Below are positions 1 to 13,326 of a stretch of 64,000 nt of DNA, piece by piece; the stretch's first letter is position 1, and each line of letters starts with the position of its first letter. The stretch spans positions 11,866,001 through 11,930,000 of the forward strand of contig CM028895.1 in NCBI GenBank assembly GCA_016801885.1, read 5' to 3'. The position numbers and the translations under genes were made by a program. The DNA comes from Toxotes chatareus. Lineage: Eukaryota; Chordata; Actinopteri; Toxotidae. Below the pieces are notes generated by a model. That model was given only the letters and a program-made list of their open reading frames with translations, searched no databases and was not told the DNA's origin.

Positions 1-389
1 TATAAGCGTTAGTTGAGGGGTCTGTCGAGGTGACTCGAGGCTGAGGCCTGACCTTGGGGCTAAGCAGCAGTCTTCTGTACATGTCACCGTGGCATTTCTG
101 GCGTGATGGGTTGTTTGTGTGTGTGCAGGTCATGACACCTATTTTTCAACACAGAATGCTCAAACTTGTTCCAACCACACACTGTATCTAAAAAGAAGAA
201 GGTATTTTCAGATGCCAGGACTCTGCTATCCACATAAAAAAAGAAATATGTGCCACAAACTGACTTAAAAAACAAAATATATCGGAATCTAAATTTTTCA
301 AGGACATCCTTTTATTAATATATGAACAATAAAACTACGATTACCGCCTCCGCCAACTGTTCAAGTTGAAGTTGATAATCATGTCCGTC
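1..389. other. Intergenic, no gene seen
   Basis: No coding exon, RNA gene or recognisable repeat. Open frames are short and occur on both strands without splice context or family similarity. Confidence 0.6.
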
Positions 390-575
390 CAGACTCATCT
401 AACATTCCTAACATGACCTTTGGCCTTAAGGTTTGTGCCAAATTTGAAAAAAATTCCCTCAAGGAGTTCCTGAGGACGGATGTACAGACGTACGTGTGGA
501 CGGATGGACAGACAACCCAAAAACATAATGCAAGCTGTTGCAGGCACAGAGGCACAAAAAGCAGAACTCCCTCTG
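390..575. repeat. Degenerate teleost dispersed repeat fragment
   Basis: The text around 'GACGGATGTACAGACG', 'GACGGATGGACAGACA' and 'CAACCCAAAAACATAATGC' resembles the end of a very common fish interspersed repeat with tandem GGACGGAC-type steps. This is recognition from memory, not a database match. The two short open frames that overlap it on opposite strands are by-products of the repeat. Confidence 0.4.
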
Positions 576-3500
576 TAGTGGTGTTCAAGTTAATAGGATT
601 GTTTATCTGTTTATTTTCAGCATAAGCATTCTCCCATATCCTGTGATTGTATATGACAGACTTCAGGCCGCTTCCTGTCAAAGTTAATGACATATTTCTA
701 TCCCTTTGGCAAGGTTATAGGTGCTCCAGTGTCTGTGTATTAAATTACATATGGGGTGATGCTCCTGAAGAGGCAGTTGGGAATACAGATGACTTCTGTC
801 TCTGTCAACTGGGGTCTGTGATTAATACTGACTACAGCTGTGACTGGGTAGCGAGGATATTGGGCTGGACACTGTTTCATCTGTTAAGTGAATGACAGAT
901 TAGGAGCTGGCTAGTGTTAGCTGTTGTCGCTCAGGGGCTTTGAGAGTACATGGGTGTTTGTCATACATACTAAAAGCCTGTTTCTAAGGACGAAGCAGAA
1001 AAACAGCTCCTGAGATCGATAAGATAAGAAACACTGGGCATCTCATTATATTGCAGATGTAACAAAGTTTAAAGTGGCTGATATGTTTATGAGTCTTTCT
1101 ACAGTTATCTGTCTATCTATTTGTGGTAGAGATACTGAATCAGGCTACATACTCATCGATCGTCCTGTAATATATGACTCCGCTGGTTAAGCCATTGATT
1201 ACTGTTTCAGCAGAAACGTGGGACCGGGGATAAAATATGCGATCATCAACATATTAATTATACTTGGCCCTCCCTGTATTCAAGCAGTAAGTCATATCAC
1301 AGCCACAGGACATTACACAATGTCACACCGGTAATCAATAACAGCAAACAGCTGCTTCTGGCCTGATTCATACTGATAGTTTGATCAAGAGGAATTTTGT
1401 TACTTTTGGGAAGAAACTCCTGTTGCAGAAATACTGTTTTAATCTCATTGTACAGAATTTATTTTCTCTAATACTCATTTTACTCCCAACGACAGCTTCT
1501 TATTAAAAGTGACACACTATAAGAGGAGCCCAAAATCCACTGCTCCTAAATGGCTTTGACAGCACCGCTTAAATTTATGTGGTGATTGCATCACGGACGA
1601 ATAAACGTCATGAGTTTTGTTTGGCAAGGTTGAGCGGGGTGAAGTATTAAGTCACTAAATTTCCCCTTGGTGAATTTCATTCCCCTTGTCAGCATTGCAA
1701 ACAAAATGACAGCTAAGCATCTCACATACCTACAGCAAACTGCAAACGGCAGCAATTTTTAAAACGGCCTTTAGACGAGGGGGGGGCAGGTTTGATGTAG
1801 TGTGTTGCTATGACACCGGTCACCTTACCGGCTGACTGTGATGTCGCCCCGATGCCACGTCTGCTGGTCAGTATCGACGAGCCTCCCACATTCGTTTTAA
1901 AACGACGCAATTACCTTCTAATTGTAATCACAGCTGTCTGCGCATCAGAGGGAGGCAGAGGAAGAAATAAGTGGCCCTCCGACGCAAGGTTTTCCAATTT
2001 AACGGCGGTCTGAGCCTCAAAGTTAAAGTGATGAAGATTACAAACAGGTGGAATGAATTATTCAGCTTGAGAGTAATCCTGACCCCAGGTGATGAGGAAG
2101 GGTGGACTGTGCATCAATCATGTGTCTGCCCACTGCTGAAAAATGTGTTTAGGCCTAGATTCCAGATGACTGAGATAGCTGTTGGTTGGTGGAGTTTATG
2201 GCAAGTAGCCACATATAAAATGAGGAAGGAATAATTGACATGTCACTCATGAGATAGTACCTCATCCTCTGAAGTTGAGATTTATGATGCAGTGATTCAC
2301 AGACATTTACAGGTCTGCCCCCCCTTTGCAGGAGATAGCCTCTCTCTCTAGGCTTTGTGGTCTGGAAAAATTTTTTAAAAACAAATAAATAAATAAATCT
2401 GGCACCGTGTGACAGCAGAGAAGATGCTCTGTTGTCCCTGAGATGGTCATGCACCCAAAAAAGCTGTGAGGTGTTTCAGACTTTGCTAACTTTCTCATGT
2501 CAATCTAAAACTCTAATCTGACAAACTTAAAGTTGATGGTAAACTTTGGTTTCATAAGCAGCAAGAACACACAGCACTTTCTTCATCCTTTGACCTCTGG
2601 TTTGTGCACATACAAAAAAGTGTCCTTTGAGATCACAACACCAGTGTGATTTTAATTTGATGAGTTGTTTTTGGCAAGTAAACATCTGCTGACATCCCGT
2701 CCTTGTTTGAGATGCAAAATAAATCAGTTATTGATTAACAGTACAAGATGTATGTGCGCAAGCTGGCGTTCTATGCTGTGTTTCAAGCGAGAAGTCCACT
2801 TGATAAAAGCTATTATAACCTTCATGCCCGACAAATATAGCAGTCAGAAAAATGGCTATACTCCTCAGTGTTGACGGCAGCCATAAAAATCAATTGGAAA
2901 ATGTCATTTGGCCATATGACTGGAAAATATGGCCTTTTTAATAGCTCCAAATATTACAAGGAACAGACATCACAATTTAAAACTGTATCTATTTCAGCCA
3001 AATGACTGATAATTAATAGCACATTTGTATGCAGACTTCATTTAGTGTAAAGCAAAATTAGCTGCAGGTCATTTGTACTTGTCAAATAAAGGTAGATAAT
3101 ATTTACTGTCATTATCGTTTTAGCCGTTGCCTCTAAACCTAATTTCTCATCCAGACACAGGATTTAAGGGATGTTAACCTTAACTTTGTTCTTGGTCTAA
3201 GAATAACTTTGAGCACTTTATGGTAAATAGGGAGTGATTTTGAAAACAGCCATCTTTTTCCATTTCATGCTATCAATATAAAATGTCATTGAGCCCTCTG
3301 TAGGGGAGATCCACAGCTGCCCCATGCTTGTACTGAAATTTGGACTAATGCATTAGTCATTTAATATGGGCTCAATTTTTTTTTAACATAGCACATATCT
3401 CAGCACTGTAATTACTGTCATTCTGGTTAGACCATCTAGCTTGATTCATTCTTTATAGATCCTCAACATCCAATTGCTATAAATTTTATTCATCACATCA

Positions 3501-4980
3501 GTTATAACTGCTACAATTCCCTCTTAATGATAGTCCTCATTGATCAGCAGGGAACCAATGACCTTGTGTCATGTGAGCACATGTGGTCTGCACAAATGAG
3601 GTCCGCTACGAAAACAGGGAGTCAGGTTTGAAAAAGGCTACGTGTTTCTTATTAACATTTTGTGTTGGATTTGAAGAATGCAGTATTTTTCAATGGGCTG
3701 TTGTCTAAAAATTATTGTGTAAAATCACTTTGAGAAGTCAGTTTATTAAGCTGTTGCAGTGCTACATCATGAAGAAACATCTGACTCCAGTATTAAAATT
3801 ACTGTAAGGTGAACTTGCTTAGAAAATAAATAAATAAATACTTGGATTTTTAAAATATGTGTTGATGGGGAGTACTGAAATCCCACACTAGGACGTAGCT
3901 GATGAGATTGTGACCCTTCGCAGGTCTCAAACGTATTTAATTTATGGTCTACGATATTACACTGTGGTGCACTGGTAATGATAAAGAGAAAATACATTTC
4001 AGTTTCAGCTTGTGATTATTATTATTTCTCATTTTATTTATTTTTTTCTCTGCAATGTTTCTTATTTAAATATTCACGGGCCATGGAAAAGACACCTTGC
4101 TAATAGGAAACTGTGCTTGCCATTTTCCATCTCCACTGCTTGAGGGCAGGTTTATATTGGCTGAGTATTACTAGTGTCTTTCCATATTTTTTTTTAACCA
4201 CCTCATTACTTACATCATTACTCATATTGTTGTTTTCTGTGATATTTAATTCACTATTATATGTCTAGAATGCATAAATATCATTCTTTTAAATTTTGAT
4301 GTAACATCTTGTCATAAATTAATTTATTTGTATATTGGCTGATCTGAAATGAATTTGCTGCCTCATGCATATTGCAGGTTGGTCATTTCTATGTCTCACA
4401 AACATTAATTTCATCATCCTTGTTTTGCATCTACAGATTTCTACAAGATACATCAGCTGCAAACGCATGAAAATGCAATCCACAAAGCATTTACATTTAT
4501 CGCACCATCAGTAATAAACCCTGCTTAAAACACTGCTGCACACTGCAACACAAAGACTTTGTATTGATGTTTGTGTGAAAGAGACAATATAAATAATGCA
4601 TTTTATCTGAAATGAAATTGGATTCCCATTCATAGCGAGCAGTGTGAGCTGGGACTTATTGTCCTCCAGCTTCTTCGTTGACTTCTCAACAGCAGAGACA
4701 GTTTGTGTTGGGAGTGTATACCACACCTGATTAGTACAATCACTCTGCTGCTCCAGTATAAACAATGGAAAGGAGAAGTGCCCAGGACAGCAAAGTGGAT
4801 TTTAATGGTGCCAACCCTGCCTCAGCATTACAGAGGGCACAGGGTGTGTTTGTGTTTTTTTGTGGGGAGTCTCAGGGATTGACTGAGTGATGGAAAAAGG
4901 AAGACAGGAAATACATTTTCACCTGTGATGACCTGTGTGTGCATGTCTCTCCTATATGAACCTGAGCTGCACACAGTCGG
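576..4980. other. Intergenic, no gene seen
   Basis: About 4.4 kb of AT-rich sequence with short (AAAT)n runs near 2,383 and 3,825. No exon with plausible splice sites and coding character was found on either strand. Confidence 0.5.
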
Positions 4981-4982
4981 AA

Positions 4983-5575
4983 TCAGAAAAACTCTGTTGA
5001 TCCCCGCAAGGGAAATTGCTTTGTTACAATTGCTCAACACTCAGAAAGAGGCAGTACATAAGTGAATAGGAAAAAAGTGAAAACTACTATAAAAATACTG
5101 GAAAATTGTAGCAATAGTAAATACGCAATAAATGATTAGAGAAAGGTACAAATGCAAATGTGCAAAAAGAAAACGTAACGCATGAGGTAGAATCACAGTA
5201 TGGACAAAAGTGCAAAAATGGGATTTTGCCAAGCAGATTAGCAGTAATTTAACAGTAAATTAACCATAATGTGCAAAGGTCTGAAACTGAATGAGAAGTC
5301 TAATGTGGGCCAATGGTAAATTAATTAATTAAGTTTAGGTGCTAACTAAAGGAGAGGGATAAGAACTGGATGGCCACATGAAGGAAGCACCTTCTGTGAC
5401 GTTCAGTGGAGCACTTAGTTATCCTGAGTCTCTGACTGAACGTGCACCTCTGGGTCACCAGAACACCATGTAAAGGGTGGGAGATGTTGTCCATGACGGA
5501 CAGGAGTTTTGACAACATCTTCCTCTCTACATGCAGAGGGTCCATGTCCAACCCCAGGACTAAGTCTGAATCCGT
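4983..5575. repeat. Degenerate LINE-derived teleost repeat
   Basis: The start 'TTGATCCCCGCAAGGGAAAT' followed by A-rich text with recurring 'GTGCAAA' words, and later 'GGGTGGGAGATGTTGTCCAT' and a segment about fast-evolving 'CTACATGCAGAGGGTCCATG', match in order the 3' region of a widespread fish retroelement family as I remember it. The copy is old: it has no intact frame and no clear target duplication. The exact family name needs a repeat-library search. Confidence 0.5.
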
Positions 5576-6929
5576 TTGAGGAGAAGGTGCAACTTAAATA
5601 AGTGACTAGTAAAAATTTAAGCAAATATAACAAAAGAAAGAGTTAAAAATTTGAAAAAATAAAGAAAACAATCGGGAGCAACTGCAGCAGAATGCATACA
5701 CAGTCAGTGCATGCATAAATGTGTTGTCATACAGTTCAGGAAAGCTTTCGAGACAGGAATACAGAAACTATGTGTATCTAGTGCAACTACATCAAAATTG
5801 TTGTACTGCTTTCAGCCTAGGCTTGCACAAATACAAGTGCACCACAAACTGGGACTTCTGAAACAGATCTGAATGATATCTGCGAAGGAGCTTTGCCTCT
5901 TTTGATACAGCTTCAGATAAGGATGGCAGGCTGCTGCAGATGTTAGAGCTAAATCTTGAGCACCTCCTTTTAAACAGACTTTTTAACGTAGCTACATCTG
6001 TGTCACTCTGCACTGCCCAGCGCTCACAAGTTCCCCTTTCTTTTGCATCAGTGCACCCACAAAACGCTGGAGGATCCTCCTTTGCTGGCTAATGTGCCAT
6101 GACCCCAGTTAGATGGCTCTCAGTGTGCTAGAGAATAAGATCAATATGGCTCACATTCTTGTGCGCTCTCTGCTGGGATTTCAGTGTGAGATTAGAAACT
6201 GAGAGACTTGATGACAATTCACTTTACATGCTCTAAAAAAAACACAACTCCTAATCTGCAATGAGCAAAAATAAAGCAGTTGCTGGTACACAGTTGCTAT
6301 CTGAGTCACAGTAAGAGAGTGAAGACAGATTACTGCAGTGGACTTTAGAGCTCCTTGTCTAATCAGCTGGCTATCAACACTGACTCGTTTCAGATTAACT
6401 GACATTTGGGCAGACCACGCCAGTGTGTGTGCTCTTCCACTGCAGACCGTAATACAAAGTGGCATCTTCACTCACAGGGCACAGGAGAAATATGAAATTA
6501 CCCATACCACCTGCCCATGGTCTTTGCCACGCTTGCTTTCAAGATAATGAATTCCTGCAGGCAGATCCATTGAAGGGAGCACCACTTCACTACACTGCAC
6601 AGCTGCAGCACTTCAGCAGCAGAAATATTTCTAAATAGGCTCATTTGGCGTAGGTACTGTAACAGGAACGATCACGTTTCCACACTGAAAAAAGAGTTCA
6701 GGGTCGTCAGACCACTAAATTATTAGTAAAAAGGTCAAATGTGTTTTCAAGGAAAATGTTGTTATTTAATGATACTATTACTACTACTAATAATAATATT
6801 AATAATAACAATAACACAATAACAACAATAATTGAATGTCCATCTATTATACACAATCTTGCAATTAAGTAAACTGAATAGTGCAGAATGAATTCAGGAC
6901 TACCACAGTCATGCTAGACCGTGATCAGG
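5576..6929. other. Intergenic with AAT-rich microsatellite
   Basis: No gene seen. An imperfect (TAC/TAA)n tract lies at about 6,774-6,832. Confidence 0.5.
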
Positions 6930-7435
6930 TGTGTTGTTTATCATATGTTAGCATGCTAACATTTGCTAATTTGCACTAACCACAAAGTACAGCCGAGGCT
7001 GATGGTAATGTCATTCATTTTGCTGGTATTTGATTATAAACAAAGTATTTAACACATAGAATTCTGACCTGATGATGGATGAAACGTTAAGGGATCAACA
7101 AAGGTGCAATTTATCCTGCGGGGACCATGAATAACCTCTATAGCAATCCTTACAACAGTTGTAAAGACCTTTTACTAAAAAACAAATAAATCAACCTCCT
7201 TGTGCCACAGGAGGAAAAGCGGATCAAAATTAGGATTCAGGCTCTGAGAACCTTCAATCTTTGCTAAAAAAAAACAAAAACAAAAAAATCCATCCAATAG
7301 TTGTTGAGATATTTCACTCTGGGCCAAAGTGGTGGACTGACCAACCAACATTGCCATTTCTAGAACCATGCTCACATTCTGTTTATGAATACTGACAAAA
7401 AACCAATAGCATATGCAGAGCAACACTGGCGGACA
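6930..7435. repeat. Teleost dispersed repeat ('GTTAGCATGCTAAC' family)
   Basis: The segment carries, in order, 'TGTTAGCATGCTAACATTTG', 'CACAAAGTACAGCCGAGGCT', 'CCTGATGATGGATGAAACGT', 'TCCAATAGTTGTTGAGATAT' and 'CCAAAGTGGTGGACTGACCA'. This order is characteristic of a very abundant percomorph interspersed repeat, recognised from memory. Internal insertions (poly-A near 7,266) show that the copy is old. Confidence 0.55.
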
Positions 7436-10400
7436 CCAAGTCCGAGGAAAGATGCAATAAAATGTGCACTAGTGCTTCAGTTTGTCAGTGTGAGCATTGC
7501 CTCAACTTGTGAAACACAAACACAACCAAGATAAAGGGATTTACACTGTTGGGGGCCTTGCTGAGATTAACTCATTTCTCAGTCTTGGAAGAAATGACCT
7601 CTCTGGGGTGTTGCGAAACATCTCTATTGATGATGAACACTGGAGGCGATCAAAACTGTCAGTCACAAGCAAGACTTAAGGGCTAAAAACATTATTAGTC
7701 ATGCCCCCTGTTTCTCCTCACAGTGGGAGTACATCCTTCACTCTGTCACTGCTTTCCATCATCTTAATCTAGGCCTAATTAGAACCTAATAGGTCCATTT
7801 GTCACACTACAGGACCATGGAGACCTTTGATAGACTGTGGTTAATCTGTTTCAAAATAGCAGTTGTTGATTCTTCATGGTCCACAATTTATTCTGAGATT
7901 TGATAGAAGGAATAATTCTGTCACCAACTAGGATATGTATTTTAAAATAGCACTGCGATCTGTGTGTCATTCATCATTGCGTAAGTACAGTGTGCACTGT
8001 TAAGCACTGTTAAGCTAACACAGCGTCCTGCATGAGGATAATAAAGTGTGCGTTCATACTCTAGACAGTATCAAACAAGCCTCAACCAGCTTGGCTTGTG
8101 CACTATACATTGAAACATCCATGATTTTCTAACTTTAGTTGTCAACATATGAATTAAATGTGTTTTTTGGCTCCAGCAACAGTGATACTGCAACACAGCA
8201 CTTTGTTACCAGGAGTTTTTAAATTTTTACCCCAGAACTTACAAAGAAAGAATGAGCTGTCTACAATAATTGCATTTACTGCACAATTTTTATTAGAGTC
8301 AAAAGTTTAAAATAATATCTGAAACCTTAACCGGAAGTGTGACATGAATTTGCCTACAAGAGCAGCCATTTTTTCATCAACATTATACAAAACTCATGCT
8401 TTGTTTACCTTTAGTTTGTCAGATTGATTCAGTCATATTTTCATACGATGAAGATGCTTTCTTTTCCATTCAAATACAGAAAAGGAATCACAAATCTGTG
8501 TTTTATGGTGTCATAAGCTATTTGAAGTGATTATTGTGAGACTGACAACAGTACAGTGGTGCAGGAGCATTTATGAAAAAAACCCCAAAAACTTATAGAC
8601 CTAATTAAAATAAGCTGTAAAATTGGTGTCAAATGGGAAGTAGAAAATGTTTTGTAGCAAACAATAAATCATCCAGGATTCCTTAATTGACTTTCCCTTT
8701 AAGGGACTCAAATGTCCTCTCACTTTCACTTACTGTGATGAGAATGAATTAGGGAATTGCACAGAGCTGTGGAGTGCTCCCTGAGAGTCTTCTATAAAGT
8801 GTGAGCCTAAGAAATGTCTGTAAGAAGTGCAGCGTCTCCAATGAAGCCCATGTGTAAATCTATAAAAATGTGTATATACCTCGTTTTAATTTACTGAAAA
8901 GAGTTTTTAAAAGAAGCACAGTATTTTTTTTTTAATGGATGATTCGTTCCTCTTACTTTGGAGGCAGCCACTGCTTGCTGTTCACATTAATTCAGTGTGT
9001 GCGTAACTGTCACTACCCACGCCCATACACTGCTTTACTGATAACTGCCCAAGTTTGATGCTGACAAAATGCGCTTTTACCTTTAGTCCATCTACGTATG
9101 TCCGTGATTTCTGCAATATCTCAGAGAGTTTGAAGGTTTTTTAAGAGGGAAAAGCTCTGAGAGAGCCCACACAATTTTTCATCTTGTGCCATCCACTAAA
9201 TGTGTTGAAAGGTGTTCAGCGTCCAGTGAGTGCCTGCATTTCATACCTCCAGAGAAATTGAGGAGAGTAGACTCCTCCACCTCTCAAAACTCTCCACAGG
9301 AATCTTTACCAGTCTTTATCTTCATTGTGGTGGGCCTCACTCGCCCTTTCCCTGGCTGTCATTATTCCTCCACATCCATTTGGTTGCATATTTAAAATAA
9401 TGGAATGAGCCCAGACTAAAAAAAAAATTAGGATTTGACAGCCTTTACATGGAAGGGCCACACTCTTTTCTTAAAGAGATAAATTTCAAACCAAATTAAC
9501 AAGTTGTTTTTGTTTTTTAACAGATAATTCCCAACAGGCTCACGGCCCAGTACATTGTCTGTGTATTTGACATTGTGCAAACATACCCTTCAAAACTAAT
9601 AAGCTTGTGTCCTATTTGCATAATTGGAACATTTTCTGTGACTCCAACTAAGGGCCCAAAGCAGTGAAAAAACATTTATAAACAAAAATGACATTGGAAC
9701 AAAGTGCAGTAACCTTGCCAGGTTTAGCACCAATCAGCCGTGAATTTAAACAACTCCGGCCAAAAGATAAACCCTTGTATGGACTAATTTGCTCATCACG
9801 GCTCTTTTTTTTTTTTTTTTTTTTACAATAGTGTGTTTCATCCTGTTTAGTTTCTACTATTGAATCTGTGCTGTGCAGCCACTTTGTCAAATGATATGGT
9901 AAATAAACTGGGGGCTGAATCAGTGTTGATGGAGACACACATCCATGCAAAGGACTACTAAGTTTCGGTCATACGGCAGCCCTTTAAAGCTTGAAAAATA
10001 ACTTGCTTTTTTTGTTGATTGCTTGTTCTTTAGACTCTAGGATATATACGAAATACCTGACAGAGCAGGAGGCGATTTCTCTTTCTTTTGGTACTTTAAA
10101 ACTGCAGAAACTTTTGTAAAAATGCTGCAAAATTACATAGGTTTTGCAGACAACCTCCTTCTAGACCTCCTTCTCCTTCTTCAAGTTTGAGAAATGGTAC
10201 CAACTTCTCTAGTGACCAAATATAGCAAATCAAATTTGATATGCCATTTACCACACCAAAGCCTGCCAGTATCCTCAGTCCAAACACACTAACACACTCT
10301 AATAGAGAAATGGGTCTCAGGCACAGACCGTCCAGCAGGAGCCATTAGTGGCTATAATCTGCCAGTGTGGGGAATGCCCTGACAATAAACACCTCTTATT

Positions 10401-10856
10401 AACTCTTTCCATACCGACAAGCACTTCTATACAACACATCAACAACGATCACCTTTCTGGTATTGTAAGCAGAAAAACATAATATGGCAAAAATTTAAAA
10501 CTACTAAATCATGGTCACTGACTGTTTTACCCTTTTGGACCTGAGCCTCATGCTGCACATGCACTGTCCAGCAGCACCAAGCCATAATGAGAGCCAAATC
10601 ATAGTTCTTTGCAGTCAACATGGAATTTGATATACAGAGACGCACAACAGTGCTTGACCCTGACTAAAGCCATGCCATCAGCTTGTTTTGTAACTAAGCA
10701 CAGTAATGTGAGAGGAACAAGACAGCATTGTCCTGAACCGAGCCCTTGACCCAGAACAGTATACACAGACAGACGGGCTGTTGACCATACTGTTTAGGAA
10801 ATGTGCTGCATAACTGCCATCAATGGACAAGGGTACTAAGGAGACACATAAAATGA
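7436..10856. other. Intergenic, no gene seen
   Basis: AT-rich sequence containing a poly-T tract at about 9,805-9,824. Short open frames on both strands look incidental. Confidence 0.5.
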
Positions 10857-11152
10857 CTTCAGGAAGTATTCGGACCCCTTCACTTTTTACACATTTATTT
10901 TTTTTATTTAAGTTGTAGATTTAATTTTAAATGGATTAACATCTTTGCTCATGAATCCACATCAAATATTCCATAATGACAAAGTGAAAATGTGTTTTTA
11001 GATTTTTTTTTTTTTTTTCTAATTTATTAAAAATCACAAACCTCTCATTTACCAAATTTTTTTTTTCAAAATTGCAATTTAAACACTTTAAATTAAATCT
11101 ACAACACAATCAGATGTACAAAACGTGAAGGGGGTCTGAATACTTCATGAAG
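10857..11152. mobile_element. Tc1-like non-autonomous (MITE-like) remnant
   Basis: The left end reads CTTCAGGAAGTATTCGGACC and continues CCTTCAC. The reverse complement of the right end reads CTTCATGAAGTATTCAGACC and continues CCCTTCAC. The two ends therefore form a terminal inverted repeat of about 28 bp, about 296 bp apart. The inside keeps 'CCATAATGACAAAGTGAAAA' and 'AATTTATTAAAAATCACAAA', which are familiar sub-terminal words of fish Tc1 elements. No transposase is present, so this is a deleted or MITE-type copy. The usual outermost CAGT end and flanking TA are not clear, so the true boundaries may lie slightly outside. Confidence 0.7.
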
Positions 11153-11743
11153 CGACTCTAGTTTTTAAGTGCAAGGACAGTGCAGAGGAGGGGAGTCCCT
11201 GAATCTGAGAAATACATTTGCAGAATGTTTCTTTAGACACTCATTTCTTTGAGTAGCCTGGCAGCTACAAAAAAAAGATCTAGACAGTGACAATGAAATT
11301 CTTTGCAGGTCAAGGGAGTTGACCCTCTGAACCAAACCTCTTTATCCATTTTGATTAGACGTTCACCGATGTCTTCTGCATGGATTTCTTCCATGTGATG
11401 TTAGAGTCTTTAACAGGGAACTGACCAATCATGACACAGTCAACCTATGAAGTTTCTGCCACTTTGTTCACGTCTCATATATCATTGGTTCAATCAAGTG
11501 TATGGCCACAGTGCCTCAACTTAGCAATTACGTATACCATAAAACGTGTCCAATCTTTGAAAATGGCTTTACAGCAGGCCAAAGGGAGGCTATTAACCTT
11601 GAGAGAAAGAGCGACAAAGATCACAGCATACAATGAACAAACAACATATTCACGCTGATCAAGACTCATTCTTGACCTTGGAAACATCAGTTTGAAAAAA
11701 AAATTCTGAAAAGTAAAAATGAATGTAAAGATTTATTTAAAAT
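11153..11743. other. Intergenic, no gene seen
   Basis: Frames at 11,431-11,687 are open on both strands and have no splice context or recognisable family. Confidence 0.5.
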
Positions 11744-13289
11744 TAAAGCTGCAAGCAGCGATGACGGGCCCTCGCACCCCTTGCGACCCGCGGGAGTCGC
11801 AGCCGGCGCAGCCAAGAGTACCAGAGTCCTCCTATGTCCTCTCCTCTTCTCCCCAGTACACGTCATAGTACAAACAGGTTATTTCCTGTTACCAGCAGGG
11901 GGCGCCACGAGTAAGGCGGGAGTTTGACATATGGAGGCGTTCAGGGCAGAGCCCTCATCATGCTCATGAAGTTTGAAGATGTTTGGATAAAGTATGTGGA
12001 CGTGAGAGCCATTCAAAATGTCATGGCAAATTCACCAAACGCCACCGAACTTTGGCGAGCCACAGAGGCCACGCCCTTTAACTTAGAGAAAAGCCTTTGA
12101 TAACTTTTGATCATCATGGTCTTGAGGTGAGGTCCACCAGATATGAAGTTGATCGGGTGAAATCCCTAGCACGAGTTCGTCCGCATACCAATGGTGGAAA
12201 GCACTGAAATTTGGCATAAAAACAAAATGGCTGACTTCCTGCTGGGTTGAGGTCATGGTGTCAAGAGACTTTTTGTGCGTCAGGAAGTGTTCTTTATGTG
12301 TACCGATTTTCATCTTCGTACTCCAAAAAACCCATATGGAGAGGGGTATTTTAAATATTCAAGGGGGCGCAGTTGAGCCATTTTGCCCCGCCCAATTACA
12401 AAAACCCCATCAGAGTCTAGGACCAGCCCCCAAGAACGTGTGTATGAATTTTTATGATCATAGGAGGTGGTTAAGGTCATTACAAATCCAAACGTAATTT
12501 CACGGCGAGGGATCGTCAGTTGCCGCGCCGCCACACGGATGCCATTGCACCCAGCTTCACGGCCTTTATAATGTAGCTTCACCAAGTAGTTGGAAAGGTT
12601 GTAGAGCAGAAACCAAGCCGATGGTTTCAACTATTAAGGAGCAGTACACTTCAGAGTAAAAATAGGTCATTTCCTGTTACCAGCAGGGGACGCCACGAGT
12701 AAGGCGGGAGTTTGAAATATGGAGGCGTTCAGGGCAGAGCCCTGATCATGCTCATGAAGTTTGAAGATGTTTGGATAAAGTATGTGGACGTGAGAGCCAT
12801 TCAAAATGTCATGGAAAATTCACCAAACGCCACCAAACTTTGGCGGGCCACAGAGGCCACGCCCTTTAACTTAGAGAAAAGCCTTTGATAACTTTTTGAT
12901 CATCATGGTCTTGAGGTGAGGTCCACCAAATATGAAGTGGATCAGGTGAAATCCCTAGCACGAGTTCGTCCGCATACCAATGGTGTATTTCGCCAAAATC
13001 GCCAACTTCCGACCACAATGGCGGACTTCCTGTTGGGTTGAGGTCATGGTGTCAAGAGACTTTTTGGTGTGTCTCGGTATGATCAACATGTGTACCAATT
13101 TTCATGCACCTATGACAAACTAAGCCCAATGGGAGGGGGTTTGAAAATTTCAAGGGGGCTCTTGAGCCATTTGGCCCCCCATTTACAACGACCACAAAAT
13201 ATCAAATTTTTCACCAGACCTGATGAGTGTGCAAAATTTCAGGCGTTTTAGAGCATGGGAAGGGGTTGAAAAATGCAGTTGTTTGGGAG

Positions 13290-13322
<33 letters not shown>
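11744..13322 (+). repeat. Composite repeat, copy A (~1.58 kb, dimeric)
   Basis: The copy begins TAAAGCTGCAAGCAGCGATG and ends in a (TAA)n tract at about 13,291-13,325. It contains two related ~0.79 kb units; a shared anchor, ATTTCCTGTTACCAGCAGGG, starts at 11,881 and 12,669. No long frame runs through it, so it looks non-autonomous. A 3' (TAA)n tail would suit target-primed copying by a LINE partner, possibly RTE-like, but that is inference. The repeat type is common in percomorph genomes as I remember it; I cannot give a library name. Confidence 0.75.
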
Positions 13323-13326
<4 letters not shown>

